Shown piece after piece: positions 1 to 10,382 of a DNA stretch of 64,000 bases (its first letter is position 1; each line of letters begins with the position of its first letter). The position numbers and the translations under genes were made by a program. Under the pieces are notes generated by a model. That model was given only the letters and a program-made list of their open reading frames with translations, was not told the origin of the DNA and ran no database searches. The DNA comes from Bradyrhizobium septentrionale (lineage in GTDB: Bacteria > Pseudomonadota > Alphaproteobacteria > Rhizobiales > Xanthobacteraceae). The stretch lies in assembly GCF_011516645.4 (NCBI RefSeq), contig NZ_CP088284.1, forward strand, positions 372,001 through 436,000, written 5' to 3'.

Positions 1-288
1 CGCCCTCAATGCCTCGACGGCGAGGGTGACGTCACCCTGGCCAGTAACCACGATCACTGGCCAGTCAAATCCAAGAGCCCTGATCTCGCGAAGAAGATCA
101 ATGCCACTCATCTCCGGCATGCTGAGATCGGTGATCACGCAGCCCCTGGCCGCGCCGTGAATGACGTCCAAGAAAGCTCGCGCGGAGTGATAGTCCTGGA
201 CAACGAAATTCGAGGTGGTCAACAGGAATACCAAGCCGTCTCTGGCAGCGTCATCGTCGTCAATTACGTGGATGGTGGAATCAGACAT
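1..288 (-). CDS. fixJ: FixJ-family response regulator, 3' part beyond window
   Basis: The visible 96 residues form most of a receiver domain. They show an acidic cluster near residues 10-13, the phospho-acceptor Asp54 in ITDLSMPEM, and a VVTGQGD segment typical of FixJ/TodR-type regulators. The C-terminal LuxR-type DNA-binding domain lies outside the window. The ATG at 288 overlaps the 3' end of fixL by 8 bp (ATGTCTGA), so the two are translationally coupled. Expected role: phosphorylated by FixL at low oxygen, then activates fixK-type regulators. Family assignment is firm; the output domain is not visible. Confidence 0.88.
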   Translation of the reverse strand, partial: MSDSTIHVIDDDDAARDGLVFLLTTSNFVVQDYHSARAFLDVIHGAARGCVITDLSMPEMSGIDLLREIRALGFDWPVIVVTGQGDVTLAVEALRA

Positions 289-2209
289 GGTCGGCTTCCT
301 GGGTCGCCCGGACCGTAAAGCGGAAGATCGTTCCGCCGGCCGGATTGGCTTCCGCCCTTATCTGTCCGCCATGCGATTCGATGATGGTGCGGCACAGTGA
401 CAAACCTATCCCCATGCCCTGCGGCTTTGTGGTCGCGAAAGGCTGGAATAATCGCGGCGCAATTTCCGGAGTGATCCCGGCTCCGGAATCGGCAACGGAA
501 ACCATCACCATTCCATCTCCGGTCGACTTCGCAGAAATAGTTAGTTCGCGCCGCGGTTCACTTCGCATGGCTTCGATGGCATTGCGTAGCAAATTGAGGA
601 GAACTTGCTGTATCTGAATTTGGTCGACCAGCACAAGGTCGGCGGCAGGATCAAGCTGAAGGCTTATCTGGACAGATCGATCTTTGGCGGCGACCAGTGC
701 CAGCGCGGTTGCATCCTCAATCATTTTTTTAAGGCTTGCGACATTCTTTTCGGTCTCGCCACGGGCAACGAATTCACGCAGACGTTTTATGACCTGCCCA
801 GCGCGCAAGGATTGTTCTGCAGCCTTTTCCAAGGCCACCATCAGGGTCTTTGCGTTCTTTTCCGGGCCGCTTTCGAGCAAGCGTCGTGCACCTTGCAAAT
901 AATTGGTCATCGCCGCCAGCGGTTGGTTGAGTTCGTGTGCAAGGGCGGCAGCCATTTCTCCCATCGAGCCTAACCTCGATACGTGCAACAGTTCCGATTG
1001 CATTTCATGCAAAAGACGCTCGCCCTCCTGGCGCTGAGTCAGGTCGCGAACAAACCCGATGAATTGTCGCTTTCCTTCCAACAAGACCTCTCCGACCGTA
1101 AGCTCCATCGGAAAGGTTGTCTTATCCTTGCGTTGACCCACAACGACGCGTCCGGTCCCGATAATGCGGCGCTCGCCTGTGGTCAGATATCTAGTCAGAT
1201 AGCCGTCGTGCTCCAGTCGGTAGGGAAGGGGCATGAGAAGGCGGACGTTATGCCCAGCTACCTCAAGTGCTGTCCGCCCGAACAGTCTTTCTGCCGCAGC
1301 GCTAAACGATTGTATCGCCCCTCGTTCGTCGATGACGACCATGGCGTCGGGAACGGTGGCAAGGACTGCCTGAAGGTGCGCTTCGCGGCTTCTCAATTCC
1401 TCCTGGCTGACCGAGAGCTCCTGATTAGCGTCGCGAAGATGATCTAAAGCCCGTTGGCGTTGCAGAAAATGAATTCCAATTGCTGCGCTCAGCAATGCAA
1501 AAGTGCCCAAGACGGCCGCTATCACGGTAGTCAGAACCGTGACTTGGTCGAGGCCTTGCTGCCGTTCACCGAGCAGGGTCAGTTCGGCTTGCCTCAATTG
1601 TCCGAGTTGAGATTCGATGAGAGGCGTGAGCTGCTTTGAGCGGGCGCTCTTCAATATCGCCAGAGCTTCGTCCACGTGAGATGGTCCAAGTTCGATAACT
1701 TGCGCCAATTCTGCCAGACGGGCGTCGATACTGGTGCGCAATTCGTCAAAGCGCCGGATCTGGGTCGGGTTGTCAGAGACCAGTTGTCGAAGTGCATCGA
1801 GTCCCGTGAGCAAAGAAACCCGCGAGCGTTTGTAGCTGTCGAGATAGCTGATTTCTGCCGTCAACAGATAGCCGCGCTCGCTTGATTCAGCTTCAAGCAG
1901 GGCTCGTTCGCTGCTCGAAATGTTGCGCAAAACCTCGTTCGTATGCTCAACCCAGCCGAAGCTCTCTCTAAGACGCGTCAGATTGAAAGCCAAGGCAACA
2001 GCCGCGACGACAAACAGAGCTATGGCGGTAGCAACCAGCGCCGAAACTTGTCGCGACGGCGTCGTCTTCCATGTCGCGAGCCAGCGCATTTGTTGATCTC
2101 TGGTGGTGGGGCTGAGCGCGCAGCAATTCATATGTAACCGCACTTCCAAGCTGTCCCGGTTTTGAGCAGCTGCATACCGGAAGAAGGGCGGTGGCATCAT
2201 AGGTATCAC
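281..2209 (-). CDS. fixL: FixL-like haem-PAS oxygen-sensor histidine kinase with CHASE3 domain
   Basis: 642 codons from the outermost start; starts at residues 27 or 41 are equally possible. TM1 is at about 55-78, a CHASE3-like region at 80-215, TM2 at 223-248, PAS at 275-395, HisKA with phospho-acceptor His425 (AHELNQP), and a HATPase with MGIGLSL near the C-terminus. The PAS keeps the FixL haem pocket. Counting from known Bradyrhizobium FixL numbering, His200 corresponds to His334, Arg206 to Arg340, Ile215 to Ile349 and Arg220 to Arg354, while His214 is replaced by Arg348. It should autophosphorylate at low O2 and phosphorylate the adjacent FixJ. The CHASE3 periplasmic part differs from the classical soluble Bradyrhizobium FixL. 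Confidence 0.88.
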   Translation of the reverse strand: MIPMMPPPFFRYAAAQNRDSLEVRLHMNCCALSPTTRDQQMRWLATWKTTPSRQVSALVATAIALFVVAAVALAFNLTRLRESFGWVEHTNEVLRNISSSERALLEAESSERGYLLTAEISYLDSYKRSRVSLLTGLDALRQLVSDNPTQIRRFDELRTSIDARLAELAQVIELGPSHVDEALAILKSARSKQLTPLIESQLGQLRQAELTLLGERQQGLDQVTVLTTVIAAVLGTFALLSAAIGIHFLQRQRALDHLRDANQELSVSQEELRSREAHLQAVLATVPDAMVVIDERGAIQSFSAAAERLFGRTALEVAGHNVRLLMPLPYRLEHDGYLTRYLTTGERRIIGTGRVVVGQRKDKTTFPMELTVGEVLLEGKRQFIGFVRDLTQRQEGERLLHEMQSELLHVSRLGSMGEMAAALAHELNQPLAAMTNYLQGARRLLESGPEKNAKTLMVALEKAAEQSLRAGQVIKRLREFVARGETEKNVASLKKMIEDATALALVAAKDRSVQISLQLDPAADLVLVDQIQIQQVLLNLLRNAIEAMRSEPRRELTISAKSTGDGMVMVSVADSGAGITPEIAPRLFQPFATTKPQGMGIGLSLCRTIIESHGGQIRAEANPAGGTIFRFTVRATQEADHV

Positions 2210-2434
2210 ATACTTCCTGCCATCTGAGGCTGGAATGCAACAGAGAACTTGCGGCGTATCGGCTTTGTCCGTTTAAAATCCCGTTGAAATTGAACAGGCT
2301 ATGGGGGTTACGAGGGCAAGCGTCTTCGATACCAAGACGTGAAGGGCATTCGGTTATGAGTTCTACCCCCGGCCGGCTCGCACACTGGCCGAGACCGCTA
2401 AAATGCCGCGTCGTATGTCATTCACGACCGCAGC

Positions 2435-2782
2435 TTAAGGTCGATCCCCTCCTGGAGACCCTTCACCTGGCGCCATAGCCGCGATGATCGCTGCCTGAAT
2501 GGTCTTGTCCTGTACCGTCACGGCCCGGGTAAGCGACAGCAAACGCTGGCGGGTATCGTAGAGCTGATCAACCAGCGACAGCACGACCGGGAGCGTGCCG
2601 CTATCAATCTCGAGTTCGTATGTCAGGGTGCAGATGAGGCGGATTCGGGCGCACTCCCTGTCCGAGAATAAGAGCGATCCTGCGTCCTGCTGCGGCGAGA
2701 CCAGTTCTTCGCCGATCCAGCGTTCAAGATCGCTGCGTTGCAGCGTGGATATCGTCGCCAGGAGGTCATCGATTGCCATCAT
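2435..2782 (-). CDS. cbpM: CbpM-like chaperone modulator
   Basis: 115 residues, small and helical with a MerR_2/CbpM-like layout (IRLICTLTYELEIDSGTLPVVLSLVDQ is the recognisable core region, not quoted further). CbpM proteins bind the J domain of CbpA and inhibit it. The chosen ATG overlaps the cbpA stop by 4 bp (ATGA), which fits a coupled modulator. The frame extends 15 codons further upstream inside cbpA, but the overlapping ATG is more plausible. The Pro/Gly-rich tail is not conserved in the family as I know it. Likely the last gene of a four-gene operon. Confidence 0.72.
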   Translation of the reverse strand: MMAIDDLLATISTLQRSDLERWIGEELVSPQQDAGSLLFSDRECARIRLICTLTYELEIDSGTLPVVLSLVDQLYDTRQRLLSLTRAVTVQDKTIQAAIIAAMAPGEGSPGGDRP

Positions 2783-3696
2783 GTCTCCATCTCCTTGCGC
2801 GGATCCTGCTGGTTTTTCGGCTGCCACTCCTGCAGAAACTCGACCAGTTCGGGTTCTTCGGCTGCGGGCAGCACCACCTTCAGGGTGATCAGTTGATGGC
2901 CGCGCTGGCCAGTTTTGCGATTGCGGATGCCTTTTTCTCTCAGCCGCAGCGTGGTGCCGGTATTCGATCCCTTTGGGACCGTCACCGTTACTGGTTGGCC
3001 TGTTGTCGGCACCTCGATCCGGCCGCCCAGCACGGCCTCCTTCACGGTCACTGGTATTTCGACATGGATGTTGTCGTCCCTACGGCGAAAGAACGGGTGC
3101 GGCTGTACATGCAGTTCGACATAGGCGTCGCCCGGCGGCCCGCCGCCATAACCCGGCATTCCCTGTTCTTTCAGACGCAGCATTTGCCGGTCCTCGGCTC
3201 CTTCGGGCACGGTCACCTGCAAGGTCTTGCCTTCTGGCAAGGTAATGGTTCGGGTGGCGCCGTTGGCAGCGTCCAGGAAAGCGACCGGGAGCACATAACT
3301 TACATCCTGGCCGCGCGCCCGGAACGTACCCTGTGAGCGTTGATCTCGGCCGGCAAACGCCTTTGCCAAGAATTCTTCCAGATCCTCGTTGCTCTCAAAT
3401 CCATCCTGCGCGGCATGCGAGGTGTAGGCGGGACCATCGGCGAAGTCGCGGTAGAACCGCTCCTGCGGCCGTTCTGCGCCACTGGCGTCGATCTCGCCCG
3501 CGTCAAATTTCCGCCGCTTCTCCTTGTCCTTGAGCAGGTCGTTGGCAGCCGAGATGGCCTTGAACTTCGCTTCCGCCTCCTTGTCGCCCGGATGGAGGTC
3601 AGGATGGAATTTGCGTGCCAGTTTCTTGAAAGCGTCCTTGATCTCCTTCTCGGTCGCGGAACGGGTAACGCCGAGCGTCTCGTACGGGTCTTTCAT
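2779..3696 (-). CDS. cbpA: CbpA-type DnaJ co-chaperone
   Basis: 305 residues. The N-terminal J domain starts MKDPYETLGV and has the HPD motif at 31-33, which stimulates DnaK ATPase. A linker (75-120) follows, then two beta-rich C-terminal substrate-binding domains. The DnaJ cysteine-rich zinc finger (four CxxCxGxG repeats) is absent, which identifies the CbpA class rather than canonical DnaJ. Length matches CbpA (about 300). It overlaps the gene on each side by 4 bp (ATGA at both ends), so it is translated together with the transporter upstream and cbpM downstream. Acts in the cytoplasm in protein folding and stress survival. Confidence 0.9.
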   Translation of the reverse strand: MKDPYETLGVTRSATEKEIKDAFKKLARKFHPDLHPGDKEAEAKFKAISAANDLLKDKEKRRKFDAGEIDASGAERPQERFYRDFADGPAYTSHAAQDGFESNEDLEEFLAKAFAGRDQRSQGTFRARGQDVSYVLPVAFLDAANGATRTITLPEGKTLQVTVPEGAEDRQMLRLKEQGMPGYGGGPPGDAYVELHVQPHPFFRRRDDNIHVEIPVTVKEAVLGGRIEVPTTGQPVTVTVPKGSNTGTTLRLREKGIRNRKTGQRGHQLITLKVVLPAAEEPELVEFLQEWQPKNQQDPRKEMET

Positions 3697-4862
3697 TGTT
3701 CTGATACCTTTAAGCTGACCCGTGCCCTATCAACCTGATCCAGCGCGAGCAGCAGCGACGCGACGCGGTTGGCGGAGGAAGCCCATTCCGCCAGGCGTGC
3801 ATAATTGTCGGTGAACCAATTGAACGCACCCTGCACTATAACGAAGGCGGCTGCAGCTTGAACCACTTCCCCCAAAGTCATCGCACCTGCGAGATATTTT
3901 GGCGTACAAAGCAGCAAGCCGATGACGGGCGTGATGAGCAGGCTGGTGTGCGTGATCAGTGTCAACCGCATCAGCTGCCAACAATAGATCCGCCATACGG
4001 CTATTACCGCCTTCAAAGCACCGCCGACAACTTGGCGGCCGTCCTTTTTGCCATCTTCAAGTGCGGTGCCTTCGCCGCTTTCGCGCAGGTGAGTCCCGAT
4101 CGATCTCAGTTCGGCTTCGCTTCGTTTGTTCTCTTCCAATACGCGGACCAGGTGGCGGGCGATCAGCAAAGTGCCGGCAGAAAGCAGGATGGAATAGACG
4201 ACGACCGAAATGACCAGGTAACCGGGAATGGTCACCATGAGGCCGCTGAAGCCTATGACCAGGCTATCTCCGACGGACCAGAGAACGCTGATAAACGTGA
4301 TCGCCGTGAAGAAGGAAGAGAACAGTCCGATCGTGAGGTCAATGGGAAGGTCCGTCGCAATCCTTGCATCCTCGGCGATTCGAAACTCGGGAGTCTGATG
4401 CTCCCCAGGCATGAATCTCAACCGGGTATAGTGGTCATTCTCCAGCCAATAGTTGTAGAGATGGTTGCTCAACCACTCGCGCCACGTGCGCTGCATTGTC
4501 ATCCTGGTCCAGACTGAAAGGATGGCGAGGAAAATGCTGGCAGCTGCCAAGGGTACAAATCGCAGCGCCTGCGTCCAGAGATCTGCTGCGTCATTGCGAG
4601 CGATCGCATTGAAAAAGTCGCGATTCCAGAAATTCAGCCCGTACAGCGGCCATAGCTGCAGCAACACGGTAGCGATCAGGAGCACGACCAGCAGCCAAGC
4701 GCGCCACGCGGAACGCCCGCGCCAGAAGCCGGAAGCGCTTTGCCAGAAGCGTTTGAGCAGCTGCCCTTCGTCTGGAGAAATGTAGGTTTCATCTTGCATT
4801 CTGGCTGGTCTTGGCAGCGACGAAGCCTGCTGACTGGATGGTATGATCCCTCTGGCGCCCAT
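3693..4862 (-). CDS. SbmA/BacA- or YddA-like transporter, membrane domain only
   Basis: 389 residues with about six to seven membrane segments and the family signature region LWPLYGLNFWNRDFFNAI (near 70-87) found in YddA/Rv1819c/BclA-type half-transporters. The protein stops right after the membrane domain. No Walker A, LSGGQ or Walker B is present, so the usual C-terminal ATPase of YddA/BclA proteins (about 580-600 aa) is missing and the length fits SbmA/BacA (about 400 aa). These import peptides, bleomycin-like compounds or vitamin B12. The ATG at 4862 is 10 bp after the permease stop and is preceded by a GTAGG purine stretch. A start at residue 22 (MQDETY) is also possible. Confidence 0.7.
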   Translation of the reverse strand: MGARGIIPSSQQASSLPRPARMQDETYISPDEGQLLKRFWQSASGFWRGRSAWRAWLLVVLLIATVLLQLWPLYGLNFWNRDFFNAIARNDAADLWTQALRFVPLAAASIFLAILSVWTRMTMQRTWREWLSNHLYNYWLENDHYTRLRFMPGEHQTPEFRIAEDARIATDLPIDLTIGLFSSFFTAITFISVLWSVGDSLVIGFSGLMVTIPGYLVISVVVYSILLSAGTLLIARHLVRVLEENKRSEAELRSIGTHLRESGEGTALEDGKKDGRQVVGGALKAVIAVWRIYCWQLMRLTLITHTSLLITPVIGLLLCTPKYLAGAMTLGEVVQAAAAFVIVQGAFNWFTDNYARLAEWASSANRVASLLLALDQVDRARVSLKVSEQ

Positions 4863-4871
4863 TTGGCCTAC

Positions 4872-6101
4872 CTACTTCAAAAAGGCGATTGCCATCATGG
4901 CAATACAGGTGGCAAATCCGGCCGCGGGAACGAAAACCGGCACGGTGACATGCGGCGTTTCGGATTGCACTCCATGATAGCGAAGCCGGAGCAACGAAAG
5001 ATTCACGAGCGAAAAGACCCCAAGTGTTGCCAAAGAGGTGCCTTCTGCGAGCGAAGCCAGCGGCACGAACAGCGAAAGGGGGACGACCATCACTAGAATG
5101 AGCAGCGTTGCGACCAAGGGAGTTCCGGTCCGCGGGTTCACCCGCGCGAGGACGGCTGGCAACTGACGCTCGCGGGCGACGCCGTAAATAACCCGGGACG
5201 CCATTGTCATCTGCGCAAGGATCGTGTTCAGCGTTGCGACAATGGCGATAGCACTTATTGTCGCCGGGCTGACACCAGCGACTTCGCGAAAGACCAGACT
5301 CAGCGGTGCTGGCGAGGAAGATAGGCGTTCAATCGACACGGCACTCACCGCGACCGCTGCTACAATGACATACAGAAGGGTTGAAATGAGCAAGGTCAAT
5401 ATCATGGCGCGCGGAATGTCGCGGTGCGGCACCTTTGCTTCCTCGACAACGTTGGCAAGATCCTCGAAGCCGATGAAAGCAAAAAATGCGAGCAAACTCC
5501 CGAAGGCGATTCCCGATAGCTCGGCCGCATTCAGCGGCGGCATGTGTGCGGTTGTTGCGACAATGGGTAGGTCCGCATAAACGGCGGCGACGACAACGAT
5601 AACAAGTCCACCGACCTCGATCAGCGTAAAGATACTCGCCAGGATGACGGACTCCAGAATCCCCCAGCATGCCACGCCTCCAATAATCGCCAGGACCGCG
5701 GTCACGATTAAGGATTGCGGAAGATTGACAAATTGCTGGATATAGCCGGCGGATCCCAGCGTTACCGCGGCCGAAGAAATCACTCCGATCGCTACGGTCA
5801 GCAGGCCGACGGCCGTGGAGAATGTAGGCGACCGGAAGGCTGCCCTGACGTAGGCCGCTTCGCCGGCGCTGACCGGGTAGCGCGTCGACAACTCCGCGTA
5901 GGAGGCGACGGTCAGGCCCATCACCACCGCAGCAAGCAAGAATGACCATGGAGCATAAATGCCCGCATGGCCGGCAACTGCGCCGATCAGCACATAGATG
6001 CCGGCTCCGACCGTGATTCCGGTCCCGTACAATACAAGAAGGGGTAAGCCAAGACGGCGGCGCAATGGCACGAAGCCTTCAATCGCTCGCTCGCTCATCA
6101 T
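4872..6101 (-). CDS. APC-superfamily amino acid permease
   Basis: 409 residues, about 12 membrane helices. The N-terminal helix has the APC signature GTGITVGAGIYVLIG, with the unwound Gly-rich TM1 that binds substrate. TM6 contains FAFIGFEDLANVVEEAK, typical of basic/aromatic amino acid and GABA-type APC permeases. The substrate cannot be told from sequence alone. It heads an operon with the SbmA/BacA-like gene, cbpA and cbpM, all on the same strand with 10 bp or less between genes. Start MMSERA is near the promoter gap; either of the two adjacent ATGs could be used. Confidence 0.85.
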   Translation of the reverse strand: MMSERAIEGFVPLRRRLGLPLLVLYGTGITVGAGIYVLIGAVAGHAGIYAPWSFLLAAVVMGLTVASYAELSTRYPVSAGEAAYVRAAFRSPTFSTAVGLLTVAIGVISSAAVTLGSAGYIQQFVNLPQSLIVTAVLAIIGGVACWGILESVILASIFTLIEVGGLVIVVVAAVYADLPIVATTAHMPPLNAAELSGIAFGSLLAFFAFIGFEDLANVVEEAKVPHRDIPRAMILTLLISTLLYVIVAAVAVSAVSIERLSSSPAPLSLVFREVAGVSPATISAIAIVATLNTILAQMTMASRVIYGVARERQLPAVLARVNPRTGTPLVATLLILVMVVPLSLFVPLASLAEGTSLATLGVFSLVNLSLLRLRYHGVQSETPHVTVPVFVPAAGFATCIAMMAIAFLK

Positions 6102-6487
6102 TCAAAACCTTTGAGTTGCTCGTGAAGCTGACCCCGAGCATCCATTAAGTTCAACGCTCAGGGAGGCATGCTTGAAATTGCAACAGTCGCGAGCTTTCCC
6201 TAACGCTTGCTTCCAATAGTTCAATGCGAGGGAGTGACTATGCGATAGATCAATCACATTGCATTGCATCATGGCGCCCGTGCTTGAATTCGCGTCCGCA
6301 TTCCAGATTGAGGCAGATCAACTCTATGTTGGCGCACGGCCTTAAAATGCTGGTCAAAGAGAAAGGGCCATGGCATTTTGTGCCGCTGGTCAATTATCGG
6401 ACGCCGACTACGGTGCGGGAGATCCGAGCCTGGCTTCGCGGCGGACGGCCGCGCCAAGAACAAAGCTGGGCCAACGGCAGGCGTATT
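6102..6487. other. Intergenic, probable promoter of the permease-cbpA operon
   Basis: 386 bp between the 3' end of ackA and the permease start. I see no TTGA-N6-TCAA box, no convincing reading frame with a ribosome site, and no RNA gene. A plus-strand open frame here continues into the antisense of ackA and is treated as spurious. Confidence 0.5.
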
Positions 6488-7669
6488 TTAGCCCTGCGCT
6501 CGCAATATTCCCGAGCAATGGCGGGCGATCACGGTCTCCTCGCTTGTGGGAATAACACGCACGTCGACCCTGCTGTTCTCGGTGTTGATGCATTCGCTCC
6601 CCTGATCATTTGCCGGGTGATCGATTCGCACTCCCAGCCATTGCAGCCGTTCGCATACTTGCTGTCTTATCTCTGCGGAATGCTCGCCGATGCCACCGGT
6701 AAAAATCAGGCATTCCAGCCCTCCCAGCGTATTTGCCATCGCGCTAACTTCTCTGGCGACGCGAAACGTGAATAGCTCGATCGCCTCGATAGCACGCGGA
6801 TCGGCGCTGGCGAGCAAGACACGCATGTCGGCGGAAAGGCCGGAGACGCCGAGTAATCCGGATTCTTGGTAAAGCATGTGCTGAAGGTCATCGACGGACA
6901 TGCCCCGCTGCTGAAGGTATAGCAGCACGCCGGGGTCGATGGCGCCGCCGCGCGTACCCATCATCAATCCGTCGAGTGGGGTAAAGCCCATGGTGGTATC
7001 GACGCTTCGGCCGTTGCGCATCGCACAAAGGCTGGCTCCGTTGCCGAGATGCGCCGCCACGGTGCGTTTGCCGGCCAGGTTGGGTGAGATCTCGGCCAGA
7101 CGGCTGGCGATAAACTCAAAGGAAAGTCCGTGAAAACCGTAGCGCCGGATGCCCATCTCTTCGAACCGTCGCGGGATAGCAAAGCGGCTGACCGGCGGCG
7201 CGAGGCCATGATGGAAGGCAGTGTCGAAGCAAGCAATTTGCGTGAGACCGGGCCGCAGCGACCTGATTGCCCGTATCGGCGACAGGCAGCGCGGCTGGTG
7301 CAAGGGTGCAAGCGGCGTTAGGGCGGCCAGCTTCTCAATGGTTTTGTCCGTTATTTCGGCCGGACCAGTGAAATCGCGTCCGCCGTGAACGACGCGATGC
7401 CCGATGGCGGCTAACGTGCCGCCATCCAGATAATCATTGTTCCAATCCAGGATATCGGCGAGCAGGGCATCGCCGTTATTGTCGGCTGGTGCGCGTCGCT
7501 TCTCGAACAAATGATTGCCGGCGCCGTCGATCGCGGTGAAGCCTGGCTTGGCATGGTGTTCGTCGAGCAGGCCTTTGCAGAGCAAGCGCGGCTCAATCTC
7601 CGAAATATCGAACAATCCGAACTTGATGCTGGAGGAGCCAGCATTAAGGACCAGGACGGCGTCGGACAT
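6488..7669 (-). CDS. ackA: Acetate kinase
   Basis: 393 residues, the usual length for AckA. The N-terminus MSDAVLVLNAGSSSIKFGLFD is the ASKHA phosphate-binding signature. Further on are HRVVHGG, the adenosine-site HLGNGAS and the DTTMGFTPLDGLMMGTRGG block characteristic of acetate kinase, then FTGGIGE near the C-terminus. It converts acetyl phosphate and ADP to acetate and ATP. The gene lies 34 bp after phosphoketolase, so the pair forms a substrate-level ATP-yielding route: xylulose-5-P to acetyl-P to acetate. Confidence 0.95.
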   Translation of the reverse strand: MSDAVLVLNAGSSSIKFGLFDISEIEPRLLCKGLLDEHHAKPGFTAIDGAGNHLFEKRRAPADNNGDALLADILDWNNDYLDGGTLAAIGHRVVHGGRDFTGPAEITDKTIEKLAALTPLAPLHQPRCLSPIRAIRSLRPGLTQIACFDTAFHHGLAPPVSRFAIPRRFEEMGIRRYGFHGLSFEFIASRLAEISPNLAGKRTVAAHLGNGASLCAMRNGRSVDTTMGFTPLDGLMMGTRGGAIDPGVLLYLQQRGMSVDDLQHMLYQESGLLGVSGLSADMRVLLASADPRAIEAIELFTFRVAREVSAMANTLGGLECLIFTGGIGEHSAEIRQQVCERLQWLGVRIDHPANDQGSECINTENSRVDVRVIPTSEETVIARHCSGILRAQG

Positions 7670-7703
7670 TATCTATTTCCTTACATCGCAGCCGAGGCAG
7701 TTT

Positions 7704-10121
7704 TTAATCCCCGGCTGGGGCGGACGTTTGCTTAGGATTGTTTGGCCAAGCCCAGTTACGAATTTGCGGCATGTCTTCGCCGTGTTCGCGGACATAATGC
7801 GAATGTTCGATCAATGCATCGCGAAACTGTTGCTTGATATGGGCCGCCGCGATGCCGAGGCCGGGAACGCGTTCGATGACCTCGATCGCCAGATGAAACC
7901 GGTCAAGCTCGTTCAGCACCAGCATATCGAAGGGTGTCGTTGTGGTGCCTTCTTCCTTAAAGCCGCGGACGTGCATTCCGACGTGGTTGGCGCGGTTATA
8001 AGTCATGCGATGGATCAGGTAGGGATAGCCGTGGTAGGCAAAAAGCACCGGACGGTCGCGGGTGAAGATGCCGTCAAAATCACGCTCGCTGAGGCCGTGC
8101 GGATGCTGCTCCTTCGGCTGCAACGTCATGAGATCGACCACGTTGACGACGCGGATTTTAAGCTCGGGGAGGGATTTTCGAAGCAGGTCCACCGCCGCCA
8201 GGGTTTCGATCGTCGGAACGTCGCCGGCACAGGCCATCACGACATCCGGCTCGGAGCCTTCGGTTTCGCTACCAGCCCATCTCCAGATCCCGATGCCGGC
8301 GTCGCAATGTGTCGCCGCCTCTTGCATGGTCAGCCATTGCGGTGAGGACGCTTTGCCGGCAACAATCACGTTGATCCGGTCATAGGTTCGCAAACAATGA
8401 TCGGTGATCCAGAGCAACGTATTGGCGTCAGGCGGAAAGTAAATGCGCACGATGTCGGCCTTCTTGTTGGCGACGAGATCGACGAAGCCTGGGTCCTGGT
8501 GGCTGAAGCCATTGTGATCCTGCTGCCAGACGTGCGATGTCAGGAGATAATTGAGCGAGGCGATCGGACGTCGCCAGGGCAGGCCGCGCGAAACCTTCAA
8601 CCACTTGGCGTGCTGGTTGAACATGGAATCCACGATGTGGATGAAGGCCTCGTAGCAGGAAAAGAGGCCGTGTCGGCCGGTGAGCAGATAACCCTCCAGC
8701 CAGCCCTGGCAGAGATGCTCGCTCAACACCTCCATTACCCGGCCATCCTGAGCCAGGTGAACATCGTAAAGTTCGGTGCGCTCCATCCAGACCCGTTCGG
8801 TCACCTCGAACACCGCATCGAGGCGGTTTGAGGCGGTTTCATCCGGTCCCATGATCCGAAAGTTCCGCGCCTCGGCGTTCAAGCGGAAGACGTCGCGGAG
8901 GTATCGTCCCATCGTGCGCGTCGCCTCGGCCTTGACGCCCCCGGGCTGGCGCACATCAACGGCATATTCGCCAGGGTTCGGGAGCTTAAGTTCGCGTTTC
9001 AGCAATCCACCGTTGGTATGCGGATTGGCGCCCATTCGCCGCTCGCCCGTTGGCGCGAGAGCCTGCAATTCCGGGAGCAAGCGGCCAGCGCCGTCGAACA
9101 GCGTCTCGGGCTGGTAGCTGCGCATCCACTGCTCAAGCAGTTCAAGATGCTTGGGATTTCCGCGGGGGTTGGCGATCGGAACCTGGTGCGCGCGCCAAAA
9201 GCCCTCAACTTTCAGGCCATCGACTTCCTTGGGGCCGGTCCAGCCCTTGGGACTACGGAGCACGATCATCGGCCATTTCGGGCGGTCGCTCGTCTTGTGT
9301 CCATCGCGCGCAGTGCGCCGGATCGCACGAATGCTCTCGATTGCCCGCTTCAAGACGTCCGCCATCTGCCGATGCATCAGCTTGGGTTCGTCACCTTCAA
9401 CGAACAGGGGTTCGTGACCATAGCCGGTAAAGAGCTGGCGGATCTCGTCGTCATCCATCCGGCCGAGCACGGTCGGGTTGGCGATCTTGTAGCCGTTAAG
9501 ATGAAGGATTGGGAGGACCGCGCCGTCACGGACGGGGCTCAGGAACTTGTTGGAATGCCATGAGGCCGCCAGTGGTCCGGTCTCGGCCTCGCCGTCGCCT
9601 ATTACGCAGGCCACGATCAGGTCAGGGTTGTCGAAGGCCGCGCCATAGGCGTGTACCAGCGCGTAACCGAGCTCGCCGCCCTCGTGGATGGACCCCGGCG
9701 TTTCCGGAGCTGCGTGACTGGGAATGCCGCCGGGGAAGGAAAACTGCCGGAACAGACGTCGCAGACCATCGGCGTTCCGACTGATATCGGGATAGATCTC
9801 GCTGTAGGACCCTTCCAGATAGGTATTAGCGACGACGCCGGGGCCGCCATGGCCGGGCCCGCAAACGTAAATGACATTGAGATCCAGGGCCCGGATGGCT
9901 CGATTGAGATGGGCGTAAACAAAGTTTAGCCCGGGCGTGGTGCCCCAATGTCCGAGCAGACGTGGTTTGATGTGCTCCGGCCGCAGCGGTACCTGCAGCA
10001 GCGGATTATCCAGCAGATAGATCTGACCGACCGACAGATAGTTGGCGGCGCGCCAATAGCGGTCCACCAGGTTCAGGTCGTCGGTATCCGCCAGCTCATC
10101 GTTCGCTCTTGTCGTTGCCAT
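7704..10121 (-). CDS. xfp: Xylulose-5-phosphate/fructose-6-phosphate phosphoketolase
   Basis: 805 residues from the ATG at 10121, which has a GGAG about 10 bp upstream. The open frame runs 59 codons further but that part is unlike the family. Recognisable blocks are [40 protein letters not shown] and [13 protein letters not shown] (thiamine diphosphate/Mg site), typical of the XFP family (about 790-800 aa). It splits sugar phosphates with inorganic phosphate to acetyl phosphate, feeding ackA just downstream. In this setting it likely supplies ATP when respiration is limited. A 261-bp gap separates it from the upstream cytochrome gene, which carries a FixK-type box. Confidence 0.95.
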   Translation of the reverse strand: MATTRANDELADTDDLNLVDRYWRAANYLSVGQIYLLDNPLLQVPLRPEHIKPRLLGHWGTTPGLNFVYAHLNRAIRALDLNVIYVCGPGHGGPGVVANTYLEGSYSEIYPDISRNADGLRRLFRQFSFPGGIPSHAAPETPGSIHEGGELGYALVHAYGAAFDNPDLIVACVIGDGEAETGPLAASWHSNKFLSPVRDGAVLPILHLNGYKIANPTVLGRMDDDEIRQLFTGYGHEPLFVEGDEPKLMHRQMADVLKRAIESIRAIRRTARDGHKTSDRPKWPMIVLRSPKGWTGPKEVDGLKVEGFWRAHQVPIANPRGNPKHLELLEQWMRSYQPETLFDGAGRLLPELQALAPTGERRMGANPHTNGGLLKRELKLPNPGEYAVDVRQPGGVKAEATRTMGRYLRDVFRLNAEARNFRIMGPDETASNRLDAVFEVTERVWMERTELYDVHLAQDGRVMEVLSEHLCQGWLEGYLLTGRHGLFSCYEAFIHIVDSMFNQHAKWLKVSRGLPWRRPIASLNYLLTSHVWQQDHNGFSHQDPGFVDLVANKKADIVRIYFPPDANTLLWITDHCLRTYDRINVIVAGKASSPQWLTMQEAATHCDAGIGIWRWAGSETEGSEPDVVMACAGDVPTIETLAAVDLLRKSLPELKIRVVNVVDLMTLQPKEQHPHGLSERDFDGIFTRDRPVLFAYHGYPYLIHRMTYNRANHVGMHVRGFKEEGTTTTPFDMLVLNELDRFHLAIEVIERVPGLGIAAAHIKQQFRDALIEHSHYVREHGEDMPQIRNWAWPNNPKQTSAPAGD

Positions 10122-10382
10122 CCTGATTTCTCCGGGCCGGGCCTGCATATCAATCAGATCGAAGGCCGATCGATCCGTCCGGTCCAGGCGAAAGATCCGC
10201 ACCGATGCCGGTGCTGAGCTGGACGTGGTTGTTGTGCGCCATCTAGAACTCGCGTCGCGCGTTCCGTTTACAAGTCTTTCGTGAGGTAATGGAGTCACGT
10301 TGCGGCATTCATGTCCTCAGGAATTCCGCGGCTTTTAGGTCCTCGGGCGATCCCACAGGCCAGGTCCATCGCTACGACCTGA

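Noticed and set aside
281..2209. FixL that has lost haem binding
   Set aside because: At first the Arg in GERRIIG looked like a replaced proximal His, but correct numbering puts the haem ligand at His334 in EHDGY, which is conserved.
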